From positions 4,092,001 through 4,156,000 of the forward strand of contig JAUTDP010000001.1 in assembly GCA_033439795.1 (NCBI GenBank): a DNA stretch of 64,000 bases, in the 5' to 3' direction. Positions within the stretch are counted from its first letter, which is position 1; the number at the start of each line of letters is the position of its first letter. Both the position numbers and the translations under genes were made by a program. This document shows positions 47,406 through 57,740 of the stretch, piece by piece. The notes beneath the pieces are model-generated. The model did not search any database. It saw nothing but the letters and a program-made list of their open reading frames with translations, and was not told the origin of the DNA. Origin of the DNA: Sordaria brevicollis. Its lineage: Eukaryota; Ascomycota; Sordariomycetes; Sordariales; Sordariaceae.

Positions 47406-49537
47406 CAGAATGTTATCGCATTACTATTTCTTCTTGGTCCGCAGTACGAAGAGGAAATTCTTTGCTTTTCAATCATTTTCATGGTACCACAGAAATACTA
47501 CGTGGGACATCGCTATGGGACATCCGAAGATAGAACATGGATTTTCATCACAAAGGTCGAAGAGCGAAGCATTTCTTACTGCCGCCTACCGCACTGCCTA
47601 CATATGGTATTAATATACACGGAATACATATGGCAACATCAGCACGCGGCAAGCGAAATTTCTTTTTGTGTACTCTTTTGTTCACCATTCCCCTTTAGGC
47701 TTGTTTTCAGGGGTGCTTGCATAGATAAAGACCTCAGGAGGCGTCTCTTTTTTTTTTCTGCCGAAGTAACAAATGGCATGTTTACAAAAAGAGGGACGAT
47801 GGTTGGACGAAGAAGAAAAAGATTAAGAAGGGTCAGGTTAGGTATTATACTTCATGTGTAGACTAGAGAGGGGGAGAGGCAATAATTTAGCAATGAATCA
47901 ACCAAATTATCTGATCTACAAAGTGGGAATAACACCAAAGCCGTGACTGGACTGCTCACCAAGCGGTAGAAAAGAATACTTCTTATGAAGGAGTTATGCT
48001 CATGTGACTAGCCATCATTAATCACTTTTGCTTGTCGAAGTCTGATTAGATATAAATAACCATTATGGAAAGCGAACGAACCTGTCAAAGGTGGTGTGAG
48101 GCATACCTGGAGTTTTGTGTACTTATCGTGCTTGCGTTGGATGATGACGGGAGATACTCGAGTGGTTATCACCCTTTCAACTCACTCACTCACACTCATC
48201 GAACTGCCTCGGGTGTATCACAACTCAACTTCTCACTTTGACATTGGATCACTCACTTTCTATCTCGTACCTACCTTTTCAGTTTATTAAAAGGTCATGT
48301 ATATATAGGGATCGTACGTGACAACTCATTTACTCCTCCTTTACTCCCTTTCAGAGAACGATTGACTAGACAAATCTGTAGTAGGTATAGTGTTTGAAAG
48401 ACCTCTTCTAAGACTTAGAGGGAACGAGAGAGAGAAAACAAGAGAAAAAAGAAGAGGAAGATAAAGAGAATAAAAAAAAAAAAAAAAAAAAAAGGGGGGG
48501 GGGGGGGGGGGGGGGGGGGGAAGAGAGAGAGAGAGAGTGTGTGTGTGTGTGCGCGTATGTGTGTGGTGATTCTTGCCATGAAGCATATTTATAGTTGAAG
48601 GACGGAGGCGGTCGGAAAACAACCTTACTCTCTTACCTCACTCAGTTCAAACCAGTGAATTGATGTAAATGCGCCGCAAATGAGATCTTATGATGCTGCT
48701 GCTGCTTCTGCCGGTGAATATAGTGATGATGATGGTATTGGGGGTTACAGGATGTCTATATTAATCATGTTGGGAGATGGTAGGGGGAGTCGGAGAATAT
48801 ACCGCCAGGAAACATGAAGCTGTTGGACTATAACGAGATAAGCCACAGGTGATGTACCAATATCGATTAGGACTAAAACAACGACTGAGGATAATGATGT
48901 AAGTCTATTAGTTTGCATAACTTCTACTCGTGATACTTGGATGCCTAATCGTTTTGTCTAACAATACTCCTTTTCCACTTCCCATTATCATGACCAGCCT
49001 TTTCCGTCTAGTTTTCCCTACCGATAGCGTTCAATGCCATATCGTATCTATAACATACCATGACATAACAAACCAACCCACGAGGCTCATTACTTCCCAC
49101 ACAAAGATTACCTGATGACTCCCCACTAAATCTATGATCAACAAAACCCAGCCATAGATGTGCGTATGCGTATGTGTGTGAGCATGGCTGATCAACGAAA
49201 CAGAATAATGAAACGTGGACCACATGAAGAAACCATTATCGATATCAACCCGAACCTCATCTTGATAAAACTCCATTCTCAAACATTCCAGTTTCCATTT
49301 TCCTTATGCCTCTCCATGGTATCATAATGTAACTAACGACAACCGCCAGATAACTCCTACTCGCAATGCGAAAATACTGCTTTATCATGACATGACAGAG
49401 ATCTCAACAACCTGATAAGTTCTAGTCCTTTCCATTACTCTTTCCTCTCCCTTCTCTCTTCACATAACCTTCTTGAACACCTTAAAAATCTCTACTGAAA
49501 CTAACATGCATCTTCCTCACAACCCGATTGCCCATCT
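47406..49537. other. Intergenic region with compound microsatellite
   Basis: About 2.1 kb with no supported gene. It contains the A/G/GA/GT microsatellite listed separately, and the 3' UTR of the FHA-forkhead gene on its right side. Confidence 0.45.
48472..48565. repeat. Compound microsatellite A22-G27-(GA)n-(GT)n
   Basis: A run of 22 A (48472-48493) passes directly into 27 G (48494-48520), then alternating GA to about 48536 and GT to about 48565. The G27 run could form G-quadruplexes. Confidence 0.92.
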
Positions 49538-52500
49538 TTAAGAAGCACCGCTAGCCGGAGTCGGCATTGGAGGAGTTGGTGGTGGTGGGGGAGGCGCTTC
49601 CACCGGAGGAGGAGGTGGCGGCGGCGGCGGCGGCGGCGGAGGAGGAGGAGGAGGAGGAGGAGGAGGAGGAGGAGGAGGAGGTGGTGGTGGTGGTGGAGGT
49701 GGTGCTTGCTCCGGTGGCGGGGGAGGCGGAGGAAGGGGGGCCTGAATCGGGGGCGCCGGCGGCGGAGGCGGACGAGTCGCTGCAGAGGTAGCAGCCGGTG
49801 TGACTGGAGCCGAGGCCTGCGCTGGTGATCTCTGTTGCTGTGCAGTCTGACCCGCTGCTTGGTACTGAGGTTGGACGGGAGCGGGAGCGGGATTTGTAGC
49901 CGCAGATGATGCAACAGGCCCGGTAGAAACAGGAGTTCGAGCTGGAGCCATAGCTGCTGTGACAGCCGGGGCTGAAGTGGCACTGACTGGACCAGGAGCA
50001 GGAGCCCGAGCAACAGACTGAACGACAGAAGGAGCTGGCGCTCTAGGCACAGAAACATGTGGAGTAGTTGGGCTCGGCTGAGCAGTCGGGGCAGGAGTTG
50101 AAGTATTCGACCTGGGGACCGACTGAGGAACTGAAGGAGGAGCCTGATGAGCCGGTTGAGAGCCCGACTGATGAGGTGCCCAGGAAGCCGCTTGTGGAGC
50201 CGGCGATTGAGCAACCGTTTGAGGTACCGACTGAGGAGCCGCCTGATAAACTGGCCGAGCAACTGAAGGAGGACCCTGCTGAGCTGGTTGAGAGCCTACC
50301 TGAGGAACTGCCTGATAAGGCGCCTGGGGCGCTGCTCGAGGCACTGCCTGGGGGGTTGAGTGAGGAGTCTGATGAGCTGCCTGGGGAGCTGCATGGGAAG
50401 CCGCCTGTGGGAACGTCTGCCGAACTTGTGAAGGTCCTGTGTGAAGGGCACTTTGTGCGGCTAGCTGTGCCACAGCTGCTGGTGATACAAGTTGAGTCGT
50501 ACCCATGGCCGATGCCTGAGTGACCGGAGGAGTGGTGTTAACAGGCCGAGGGACCGACTGTGCAACGGGGTGGGCAGTAGTAGTCTGACCAGAAATTCCA
50601 GATTGTGCAACCTGCTGGGTAGGGGGATGGGCAACCGGCCGGGCAACTGGCTGAGCGACCGACTGAGCAACCGAATACGCAGCGGGAGCTGAAGTTGTCG
50701 GGACCCGGGAAGCAGCAGGTTGTTGGGCAGTTGCGTAAGTGGCAGGAGCCGGAGCAGCAGCCGCCAAAGAAGATATCGAGGCAGTCGGAGTAGACTGAGA
50801 TGAACCAGAGATGGATGTAGCTGGACCGACTGGCTGAGAAATTGGCTGAACTGCTTGTGAAGATGCCCCGGTCGGCGGCGAAGGTAACGGTGCCGTGATG
50901 GCCTTTGATAGTTGGCCAGTGGATGGAGCAGACATTGATGAGCCGGCCGGCAAAGGAGCTCGAGGGATGGCTGCTGTTGAAGTTGCCGAGGTGGCGTGGT
51001 TAGGCGGGCTATATCTAGGAGCGGGAGATGGCGGCAAAGAGGTTGCCGCAATGCCAGATACACTTGATGAGGCGGCACCGGAACCAGTTGCCGGGGGTGC
51101 TGAAGGCATAGGCTTATGTGTAGAAGGCATGGAGGATGATACCGGAGGGTTATAGACCCCAGATGCAGGTCTTGGTGTCGAGGCAGAGGTTATCGCATGA
51201 CCTCCCGCTTGAACAGGCGTTGTAGACGATGGTCTTGGTGAAGGTACATTAAGAGGGACAGCCGATGTCACAGCACCCTGTCCAGAGGCAGATGCTGACA
51301 ATGTAGAAGCGTTGACAGGTCTAGTGTACCCAGAATGTGCTCCCGAGGAAGCTGTGGGGGGCGCTGTCAAACCCGGAGGGCCAGTTGGGACGTAGGACAT
51401 TGGACGGACTGTAGAAGACACCGGGGGAACCGACGTCGACGCAGCGCAGGGAGCAGCCGGCGCCGTAGTGGGAGGAGGAGCTCTAGAGATGGGTGCATTC
51501 GCGTGTCCCGCTGGCGCCCCGGTATAAGTTTGTTGGCTAGCCACACCTGCTGGGCCAGATGGGGTCATATTACTCCGTGGCATGGCAGTTGCAGCTGTGG
51601 TACTAACACCATGAGTGACAGGTGGGCTTCTAGAGACGGGAGCACTGGCTCCTGCAGCAGCCCCAGCGTGAACGCCCATATATGGCCCGGGCTGAACAGA
51701 CCCTGGAACAGTCGCGGCCACAGGCCGAGTTCCCGTTGCTGCATTCGAGTGGTTAACCGTCGAGGGTGCAATAGGATGCCCGTGGATAGGTGCGGTCCTA
51801 GGAAGCAATGGCGCCGGGGCGGCAGCAGGGGCCGCGGGCGTGATGGTTCGTGGCGCTGCCGGAGGAACACCAGCCGGCGAATTGACACGCTGAGTTGCAT
51901 TTGGTGTAGCAATTCTTTGAACCGCGCCAGGAGCCATCGTATGGTGGTTTGCGGGTGGTGCGCCTGGTGTTGCTGTCGCTTGGACTGGTGCCAGTGGTGC
52001 GGCCACGGCGGCCTGTTTCCGTTGCCATTCGGCCACTTTCACTCTGATAGCAGGAATCAAAACCTTTTCAGCCTTATCGAACTCCTGCATCTCAGACTCG
52101 GTTCCTCGCGTGATAGTCTTGTCAGCCAAGCCAAGAACCTGGTCGATAGCTGAGAGTACCAAGCACTCGGCCTTCAGCGAGTCCAGTTTAGCCTTCAAAG
52201 TGCTCACCATGGTGGCCTTGAAGGTGAGTAGAGTCTGCAGCAGATCTGGGTCAAGCGACTTGTGGCTGGTACCCTGAATTCGCTCCTCAAAGACACGGAG
52301 TACAACCAACTCCAATGACTCCTCATCAGGAATCATGCTGTTCGTGGTTAACTTCAAGCCACGGTTGATGACAGACATGGCAAGAATCTGCGGGAACTTG
52401 GAGTTTTTCTGAATGTATTCCAGCTTCTCAACTGTGACCTTGAAGCTCTCAAGCCATGAGATCAGCTCTGGCGCAATGACAGGCTTGAGCTGCACTGGCT

Positions 52501-55500
52501 GCGTGGGGATTGCCGCTGGTGTAGCTTGCTGAGCTGGCCTAGCCCCAGCAGCGGCGGGCACTCCGGAATGTGCCGTAGCAGCTGGAGGATTGGCCCGCGG
52601 AACACCGTTCGCTTGGTTGGGCCCAGTGACTGGAAGAGAATGCTGCCTTGCCATGCTGTGGGGGGTGGCACCAGACTGTGCCGCAACAGCAGGCATTGGA
52701 GGCCTTGCTACGTAGGGCGACGAGTATGTCGCGGCTGGTGTACCTGACATCTGGCGTACTGTTGTCGGCGGCGTACCATATGCTTGCGCCTGAGCTGGCG
52801 GACTTGTCTGAGTAGTAGGCTGGTAGGCCGGCCGGGGAGGCTGCTGAGGTGGAACGCCGGGCTGGGGAGCCTGGATATGCTGAGCCGGGTGTTGGCTGAC
52901 TCCTGGCTGGCCGGTAGGAACGTAGCTGGGACGTTGGCCCATAGTGCCGGAATGATAGTTCTGCTGGACTCCATGCTCTGTGTGGTACATGCCAGGATGA
53001 GGAGCCATGGGCTGTGGTGCGTAATGCTGACCAAAGTTGTGTAAGGAGGTAGCGTGGTCGGGAGAGGGTGCCTTGCGCTTCTTTCCAGCATCGATATCGA
53101 TTCCGGGGACGCGACTCCAGAGGTGAGTCTCCTCGTTCTTCTTGAACGCATCGTTCCCAATCAGGTTGTGACGGACACTGCTTTCCCACCCCTTTGTATC
53201 CACGTTGAAGTAGTAGAAGGGATATTTCAACTGAATTCGTTTGTAGATTTGTTTGAGAGTTAGCCCGTCCGGTGCAGCAGACAGAACCTCGTCGATCAAC
53301 ACGCCGTAGTTCTTGTTTGGTTTCTGCAACTGTTCCTCGGTATAATCTTCCCTGCGCAGCTCGAGCGGAGGCGTCTTGGGCTTCTCACGCCGCTTCTCCT
53401 TGATAGTCTTTTCCGCATCAGAAGCATCGCCCTCTTCTCCATTCTTTTTACGCGGCTTGTACTTGCGTTTCTCGGGCCTGTCCGGGGCATCTTCAGGAAG
53501 AGGATGCTTCCTCGGTCGACCGACCTTGCGCTTGACGGGCGGCTCGCCAGGCGGCTGAGGCGGTTGGTTCTTTTTGGCAAGCTCCATGGCCTGCTTTTTC
53601 CGAAGTCGCTCTTCCCTCTTGGACATGATGCCATTCTTGGGCGGTCTTCCGGGTCCTCGTTTCTTGGGCGCTTCCATGAGTGGCACGCTGGACATGTCGG
53701 GAAACTCTGGCCTTGGCTCGGGCTTCACAGACTGAGACTGGGACCGCGTTTCATCCTCGTCATCTTCTTCGACCTCTTCCTTCTCAACCGTTTCCATGAC
53801 ATGATCCGGGGCGTCAGGCAGAAGGATATCTTCGTCCGGTGGTTCTGAAAGTTCGCTTTGGCTGTCGTCTCGGTCGGGATCAACGGCCATGGGCACCCTG
53901 TTATCTTCGGGACTGGTGCTACGCCTGTCGACGTCGTGAATGCTCTCAAAATCGAAGCTCATCTCCTTTCCGCCTTCAGAGTATCTTCTCGCAGGCGTCT
54001 CCTCTGGTTCATCCGTCTCGGCACCAGTCTTGCCTTCGGGTACCCCGTTGATGTGGAAGACAAACTCAACATCCTTGACTTGGAGGCGGTCCCCGCTCTT
54101 GAGAACGACCTTTTCGGTGCTGAAGTGTCGGTCATCGATAAAGAACCCGTTCCTGTGCAAGGGAATGGCTTCGAAGACGCCAGTCTCAGGATTGAACTGA
54201 ATCTTCATATGTTCTCTAGAAATGGCCTTTGTCTTGGCAGCAATGTTGGGTCCTGGAGAATGAATGCCGAGAAAAGGTGTGTGGTTTGGAGAGGGCCGGA
54301 GAGCGCTGAGATTAACAGCAACAGCTCCTGGGGTATGGGAAACGTATTGTCTGGACACGGGCCCCTTGCCTTCATCAGCGGACTGGTCTTCAGTTATTTT
54401 GCCCTTGATGGATTCAGCGTACGTGTTCACTGGCAAGGCAACCCCGCCGTTGGTCTTCCGCTTCTTCGGGGCTCGATCATCCAAGGGGCGTTCCTCATCA
54501 TTGTCGTTGTCATCGGATCCGGGACCCAACAAGCCGCCTTCCTCGCTGATGTATGACTTTGCGAATCGGCTAGTTTCGACTTCAGGGGGAGGAGGCGGAC
54601 TCAATCCTCTGGCTTCATACTCGTCCTTCATTCGCTGGTATTGCTCGGCACGACGTTCCTCTCTCTTTGCTATCCTCCAGGCTCGTTGATCACGACCGAT
54701 GATGACCGCATAGGTGGTCATTTGGAAGGTGCCATCGGCGAATTCAAGTCTGGCAAAGGACTCAAGAGAAGTGTTAGTTGTGGCGTCGGCGGCAGCGGCG
54801 GCATCGGCGTCTGAATGACTTAACCCTTCCAGTGTCGCCGTACGGGGCAGATTAGTAACATTGGCTTGATCGAGCTGCATTTGGGCAAGCGAGACCTGTG
54901 AAGGTCGGACGGTATTGGGCGGTATGGAGGGCATTTGTTGTAGCTGTTGTTGCTGGTTGTTTGTCGAGAGAGACTGGAGGAAGCTCATGAGAATATGACC
55001 GCTCTGGGACTGGAGGAGATCGAGGGTGGTAGGAGGGAAGTCCATATTAGTCAGGCTGCCGACTGCGGGGGACGCGTGAGAGTTGAAGGGAGCCATCGAT
55101 GTTCCGTCCATGGCGAGACCGGCAAGATGTGAGGTTGGATTTGCAGAAGTTGTAGGCACAGTTGCCTGACCTCCTGCTGCAGCACCTGCACTTCCCCCAA
55201 CGGCCGTGACCTGTGGGGTGTCCCTGCCACCTTTGAGGTCTGTGTTTTGTCGGGTCGTCCCGTTCGTCTTGGGCTGGTCGGAGGCATTATTCGTCTCGTC
55301 AAGGGGCTGTACGGAAGGTTCGCGCGTACGAGGATCGGGGACTGGATCGGTCAGAGGAGAGATGGCAGGTCGTGGGGGCGAGTTGAGGGTATAGCCGATG
55401 CCGTTTTCGAGGATGATGGAATCGAGCTTGGCACCAGCAGCAGCAGGAGCATCGAGGACCTGCAACTGTGGTTGTACAAGTAATGACGACTTCTGCGGTT

Positions 55501-55822
55501 GTGGCAGGGCCGAGGTATCTTCTGGTGGTGGTGGTGGTGGAGGAGGAGAAGGAGGAGGTGCCGGCTGGGGCTCTGGCTCTTGCGGCGGCGGCGGCGGCGG
55601 TGGTGGTGGTGGCGGAGGAGGAGGAGGAGGAGTAGGAGGAGGAGGAGGGGGCTGTAATGGTGGTGATGGCTGTTGCCTCTGTTCCTCTTGTGGTTGTGGT
55701 TCTTTCTGCTGTTGTTGAACTGGCGGCTGTTGCTGTTCCGGCTGAACCTGCTGTTGAGGTTGAGGCTGCGGTTGCGGTTGCGATTGCGCGCTCTCGGCGC
55801 CGGAGGGTGTGGACGATATCAT
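49538..55822 (-). CDS. Giant FHA-forkhead transcription factor, Fhl1-like
   Basis: Single exon of 2094 aa. It begins with a Gln/Pro-rich tract and a run of Pro near residues 58-80. The FHA domain lies at about 355-600, with its core split by a disordered insert: FQMTTYAVIIGRD near 362, then AISREHMKIQFNPETG near 536, FIDDRHF and GDRLQVKDVEFVFHING. A forkhead winged helix lies at about 830-915 (KNYGVLIDEVLSAAPDGLTLKQIYKRIQLKYPFYY then GWESSVRHNLIGNDAF and HLWSRVPG). A conserved helical region is seen at about 1114-1270 (LISWLESFKVTVEKLEYIQK). The rest is Pro/Ala/Ser/Gln-rich, ending in a run of about 35 Pro. FHA plus forkhead in that order is the Fhl1 layout, which in yeast regulates ribosomal-protein genes. 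The target here is inferred. Confidence 0.88.
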   Translation of the reverse strand: MISSTPSGAESAQSQPQPQPQPQQQVQPEQQQPPVQQQQKEPQPQEEQRQQPSPPLQPPPPPPTPPPPPPPPPPPPPPPPQEPEPQPAPPPSPPPPPPPPEDTSALPQPQKSSLLVQPQLQVLDAPAAAGAKLDSIILENGIGYTLNSPPRPAISPLTDPVPDPRTREPSVQPLDETNNASDQPKTNGTTRQNTDLKGGRDTPQVTAVGGSAGAAAGGQATVPTTSANPTSHLAGLAMDGTSMAPFNSHASPAVGSLTNMDFPPTTLDLLQSQSGHILMSFLQSLSTNNQQQQLQQMPSIPPNTVRPSQVSLAQMQLDQANVTNLPRTATLEGLSHSDADAAAAADATTNTSLESFARLEFADGTFQMTTYAVIIGRDQRAWRIAKREERRAEQYQRMKDEYEARGLSPPPPPEVETSRFAKSYISEEGGLLGPGSDDNDNDEERPLDDRAPKKRKTNGGVALPVNTYAESIKGKITEDQSADEGKGPVSRQYVSHTPGAVAVNLSALRPSPNHTPFLGIHSPGPNIAAKTKAISREHMKIQFNPETGVFEAIPLHRNGFFIDDRHFSTEKVVLKSGDRLQVKDVEFVFHINGVPEGKTGAETDEPEETPARRYSEGGKEMSFDFESIHDVDRRSTSPEDNRVPMAVDPDRDDSQSELSEPPDEDILLPDAPDHVMETVEKEEVEEDDEDETRSQSQSVKPEPRPEFPDMSSVPLMEAPKKRGPGRPPKNGIMSKREERLRKKQAMELAKKNQPPQPPGEPPVKRKVGRPRKHPLPEDAPDRPEKRKYKPRKKNGEEGDASDAEKTIKEKRREKPKTPPLELRREDYTEEQLQKPNKNYGVLIDEVLSAAPDGLTLKQIYKRIQLKYPFYYFNVDTKGWESSVRHNLIGNDAFKKNEETHLWSRVPGIDIDAGKKRKAPSPDHATSLHNFGQHYAPQPMAPHPGMYHTEHGVQQNYHSGTMGQRPSYVPTGQPGVSQHPAQHIQAPQPGVPPQQPPRPAYQPTTQTSPPAQAQAYGTPPTTVRQMSGTPAATYSSPYVARPPMPAVAAQSGATPHSMARQHSLPVTGPNQANGVPRANPPAATAHSGVPAAAGARPAQQATPAAIPTQPVQLKPVIAPELISWLESFKVTVEKLEYIQKNSKFPQILAMSVINRGLKLTTNSMIPDEESLELVVLRVFEERIQGTSHKSLDPDLLQTLLTFKATMVSTLKAKLDSLKAECLVLSAIDQVLGLADKTITRGTESEMQEFDKAEKVLIPAIRVKVAEWQRKQAAVAAPLAPVQATATPGAPPANHHTMAPGAVQRIATPNATQRVNSPAGVPPAAPRTITPAAPAAAPAPLLPRTAPIHGHPIAPSTVNHSNAATGTRPVAATVPGSVQPGPYMGVHAGAAAGASAPVSRSPPVTHGVSTTAATAMPRSNMTPSGPAGVASQQTYTGAPAGHANAPISRAPPPTTAPAAPCAASTSVPPVSSTVRPMSYVPTGPPGLTAPPTASSGAHSGYTRPVNASTLSASASGQGAVTSAVPLNVPSPRPSSTTPVQAGGHAITSASTPRPASGVYNPPVSSSMPSTHKPMPSAPPATGSGAASSSVSGIAATSLPPSPAPRYSPPNHATSATSTAAIPRAPLPAGSSMSAPSTGQLSKAITAPLPSPPTGASSQAVQPISQPVGPATSISGSSQSTPTASISSLAAAAPAPATYATAQQPAASRVPTTSAPAAYSVAQSVAQPVARPVAHPPTQQVAQSGISGQTTTAHPVAQSVPRPVNTTPPVTQASAMGTTQLVSPAAVAQLAAQSALHTGPSQVRQTFPQAASHAAPQAAHQTPHSTPQAVPRAAPQAPYQAVPQVGSQPAQQGPPSVARPVYQAAPQSVPQTVAQSPAPQAASWAPHQSGSQPAHQAPPSVPQSVPRSNTSTPAPTAQPSPTTPHVSVPRAPAPSVVQSVARAPAPGPVSATSAPAVTAAMAPARTPVSTGPVASSAATNPAPAPVQPQYQAAGQTAQQQRSPAQASAPVTPAATSAATRPPPPPAPPIQAPLPPPPPPPEQAPPPPPPPPPPPPPPPPPPPPPPPPPPPPPPPPPVEAPPPPPPTPPMPTPASGAS
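49611..49707. repeat. GGC/GGA/GGT trinucleotide repeat coding for poly-Pro
   Basis: On the plus strand this reads as GGC, GGA and GGT units; on the coding strand it encodes a run of about 35 Pro near the C terminus of the FHA-forkhead protein. A second shorter such tract is at about 55510-55650. Confidence 0.85.
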
Positions 55823-57740
55823 CGCTTGCTGTATGATAACAAGCTCCTTCGCCTACAGCGCGAGGTGGTGGTAGTGGCAGTAGTGCCCAGGTCGAGGCCG
55901 GCTCTGAGGGGTGCCAGTTTGTCAATTCGCAATGCGATCGGGCAATGGGTGACGGCGGGAGAAAGTTCAAAAGTCGCCAGGGCGCAAGATGTCTGGGATG
56001 ACGGACGGGATAAAGATTGACAAGGACCTGACGACGGGAACGGGGGACGGGGACTGGAGCCGGAGATGGGACCGCTGCTGCTAGTTAGGTACAGTTGGAC
56101 AACTTGAGCTGCAACTGCGACTGGACGGGAACTAGTGAATATGCGCAACAATCTGCAATCCGTTGGTAGCGCGTCCCGTTCCAACTCGCTCTCACTCCCT
56201 CTTTCCCTTGTACGTGACGAAAGATTCAACGTTCCTTCCTTGTGATGGTCCAGCCTTGTATCGAACTGCGCTCTGCCTTCCTGGTTGAAAGTGAGCAGAG
56301 TGGAACAAAAAAGTGTCAATGACAAGACTGACGAATCGGGTGTAAGGACTGTAGGTGAGTCTCCGTAGAGGTACAAGTGCCTTCCCCCAGCGGAAATCAA
56401 AAGGTGTTGAGCACTGTCAACGGCAGTCACGCTCGTCGCTGCGGTTGCCTGCGATTGCCTGCGATTGCGCTGGACTTGCCTGCTTGGATGCTGGAATGAA
56501 TGGCCTGCGGTTGCCGTACCTCGAACTTTCTGAAAAAGGCTGACCTTCCACCCTTGCTTGATGTGGAGTCCAAACTTTTTTTGAAGTCGTACGGGGAGCA
56601 AGGCAAGATACATGATTGGCTGCATAACTTCCGGGATCCCCGCACCGTTGCAGCGCCGGCCACCTGAACTCCATCGTTCTTTTCATCATCCTCCACTTTT
56701 TTCACGCAGACTCTCATTAAGACATTGACTCTTTCCCACTGTACGCTAGTCTCCCGACATCACCTTCCAATTCTCGGTCTTGGGATTTCGCTCCGTCGAT
56801 CTTTCTCGACTTTGGACATTCTTTCCCTTTCTCTTTCGTTTCAATACCTCTAGGTTCCATTGTTCTACATCTCAGCTGTCTTTCATTTTCATCTCCGATT
56901 GCGAACTTGAACACGACAGAACGCATCATCATTATGTACCCGCGGGCAACTCCCTCCGGCGGCTCTCCGGACCCACCAAGGACCGGACCGTTTGATGATC
57001 GGCCCATGCTCCGACTTCACATCTTCGGGCCCGACACCGACACTCACCGAGAACCAACCACACGGTCCGCTCTGCGTCTCCGGTTTGACGGTGATGTGTC
57101 CTCTCTCTACGTCGGCCTCTGAGCGGCTTATCTTGCAGACCAAATACTACCCAAAAAGGAGGCGAGTGCCTTGCATGATAGTATTGGTGTCAGAGCCACT
57201 GTTACGCGCAATTGTAAACGTGCCAGCCACACCGGCGAGGAACCCGAAGTCTGAGTGAGGGTTGCAACCATGGTCACAATCATCACCACTTCACCGTGCC
57301 ACCCCCAATCCAGCCTCAATCAAATGGGAAGGTTGATTCTGCATGGAACCCTTCGTCTGAAGATGCTCAACTAAGGTCTCTTACTAACCCCCTCGCCAGC
57401 TCTTCCAGCTTCTTATGCCTCAGTCACCAAGTTGAAGTCTACCCGTCCATTCTGTCTGGAAAGCCGCATAGCCCCTAGGTGGTACTGAAAAGTTCGAGAA
57501 AGTGTCAACACCACAATATCCGTGTCCATGTGCTTGCCGCGCCGCTTTGTTCAAGGCACTGGTGAGACTGATGTTGCAAGTGTAACTCCTGGTATTTCGA
57601 GGTCCTCTATTTACGGACCAACAGCAAGAGGGCGGAAGATTGGTTTCATGTTTATATAATCTATCTTGATCACCAAAGCCTCTGTCATTGACTATCAATA
57701 TGACCATCAACTGGTACTTTCACCCTTTTGTGTCTTCAAA
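55823..57740. other. Divergent intergenic region, FHA-forkhead and four-TM genes
   Basis: About 1.9 kb with no supported gene. The first part should be the FHA-forkhead 5' UTR. A 268-codon minus-strand frame (55819-56625) has no motif and is treated as chance. Confidence 0.45.

Noticed and set aside
49567..49791. Plus-strand Glu/Val-rich frame over the proline run
   Set aside because: Mirror reading of the GGC/GGA/GGT tract that codes for poly-Pro on the minus strand.
55819..56625. 268-codon minus-strand frame upstream of the FHA-forkhead gene
   Set aside because: No motif, overlaps the FHA-forkhead start in another frame, and includes ordinary promoter-like DNA.
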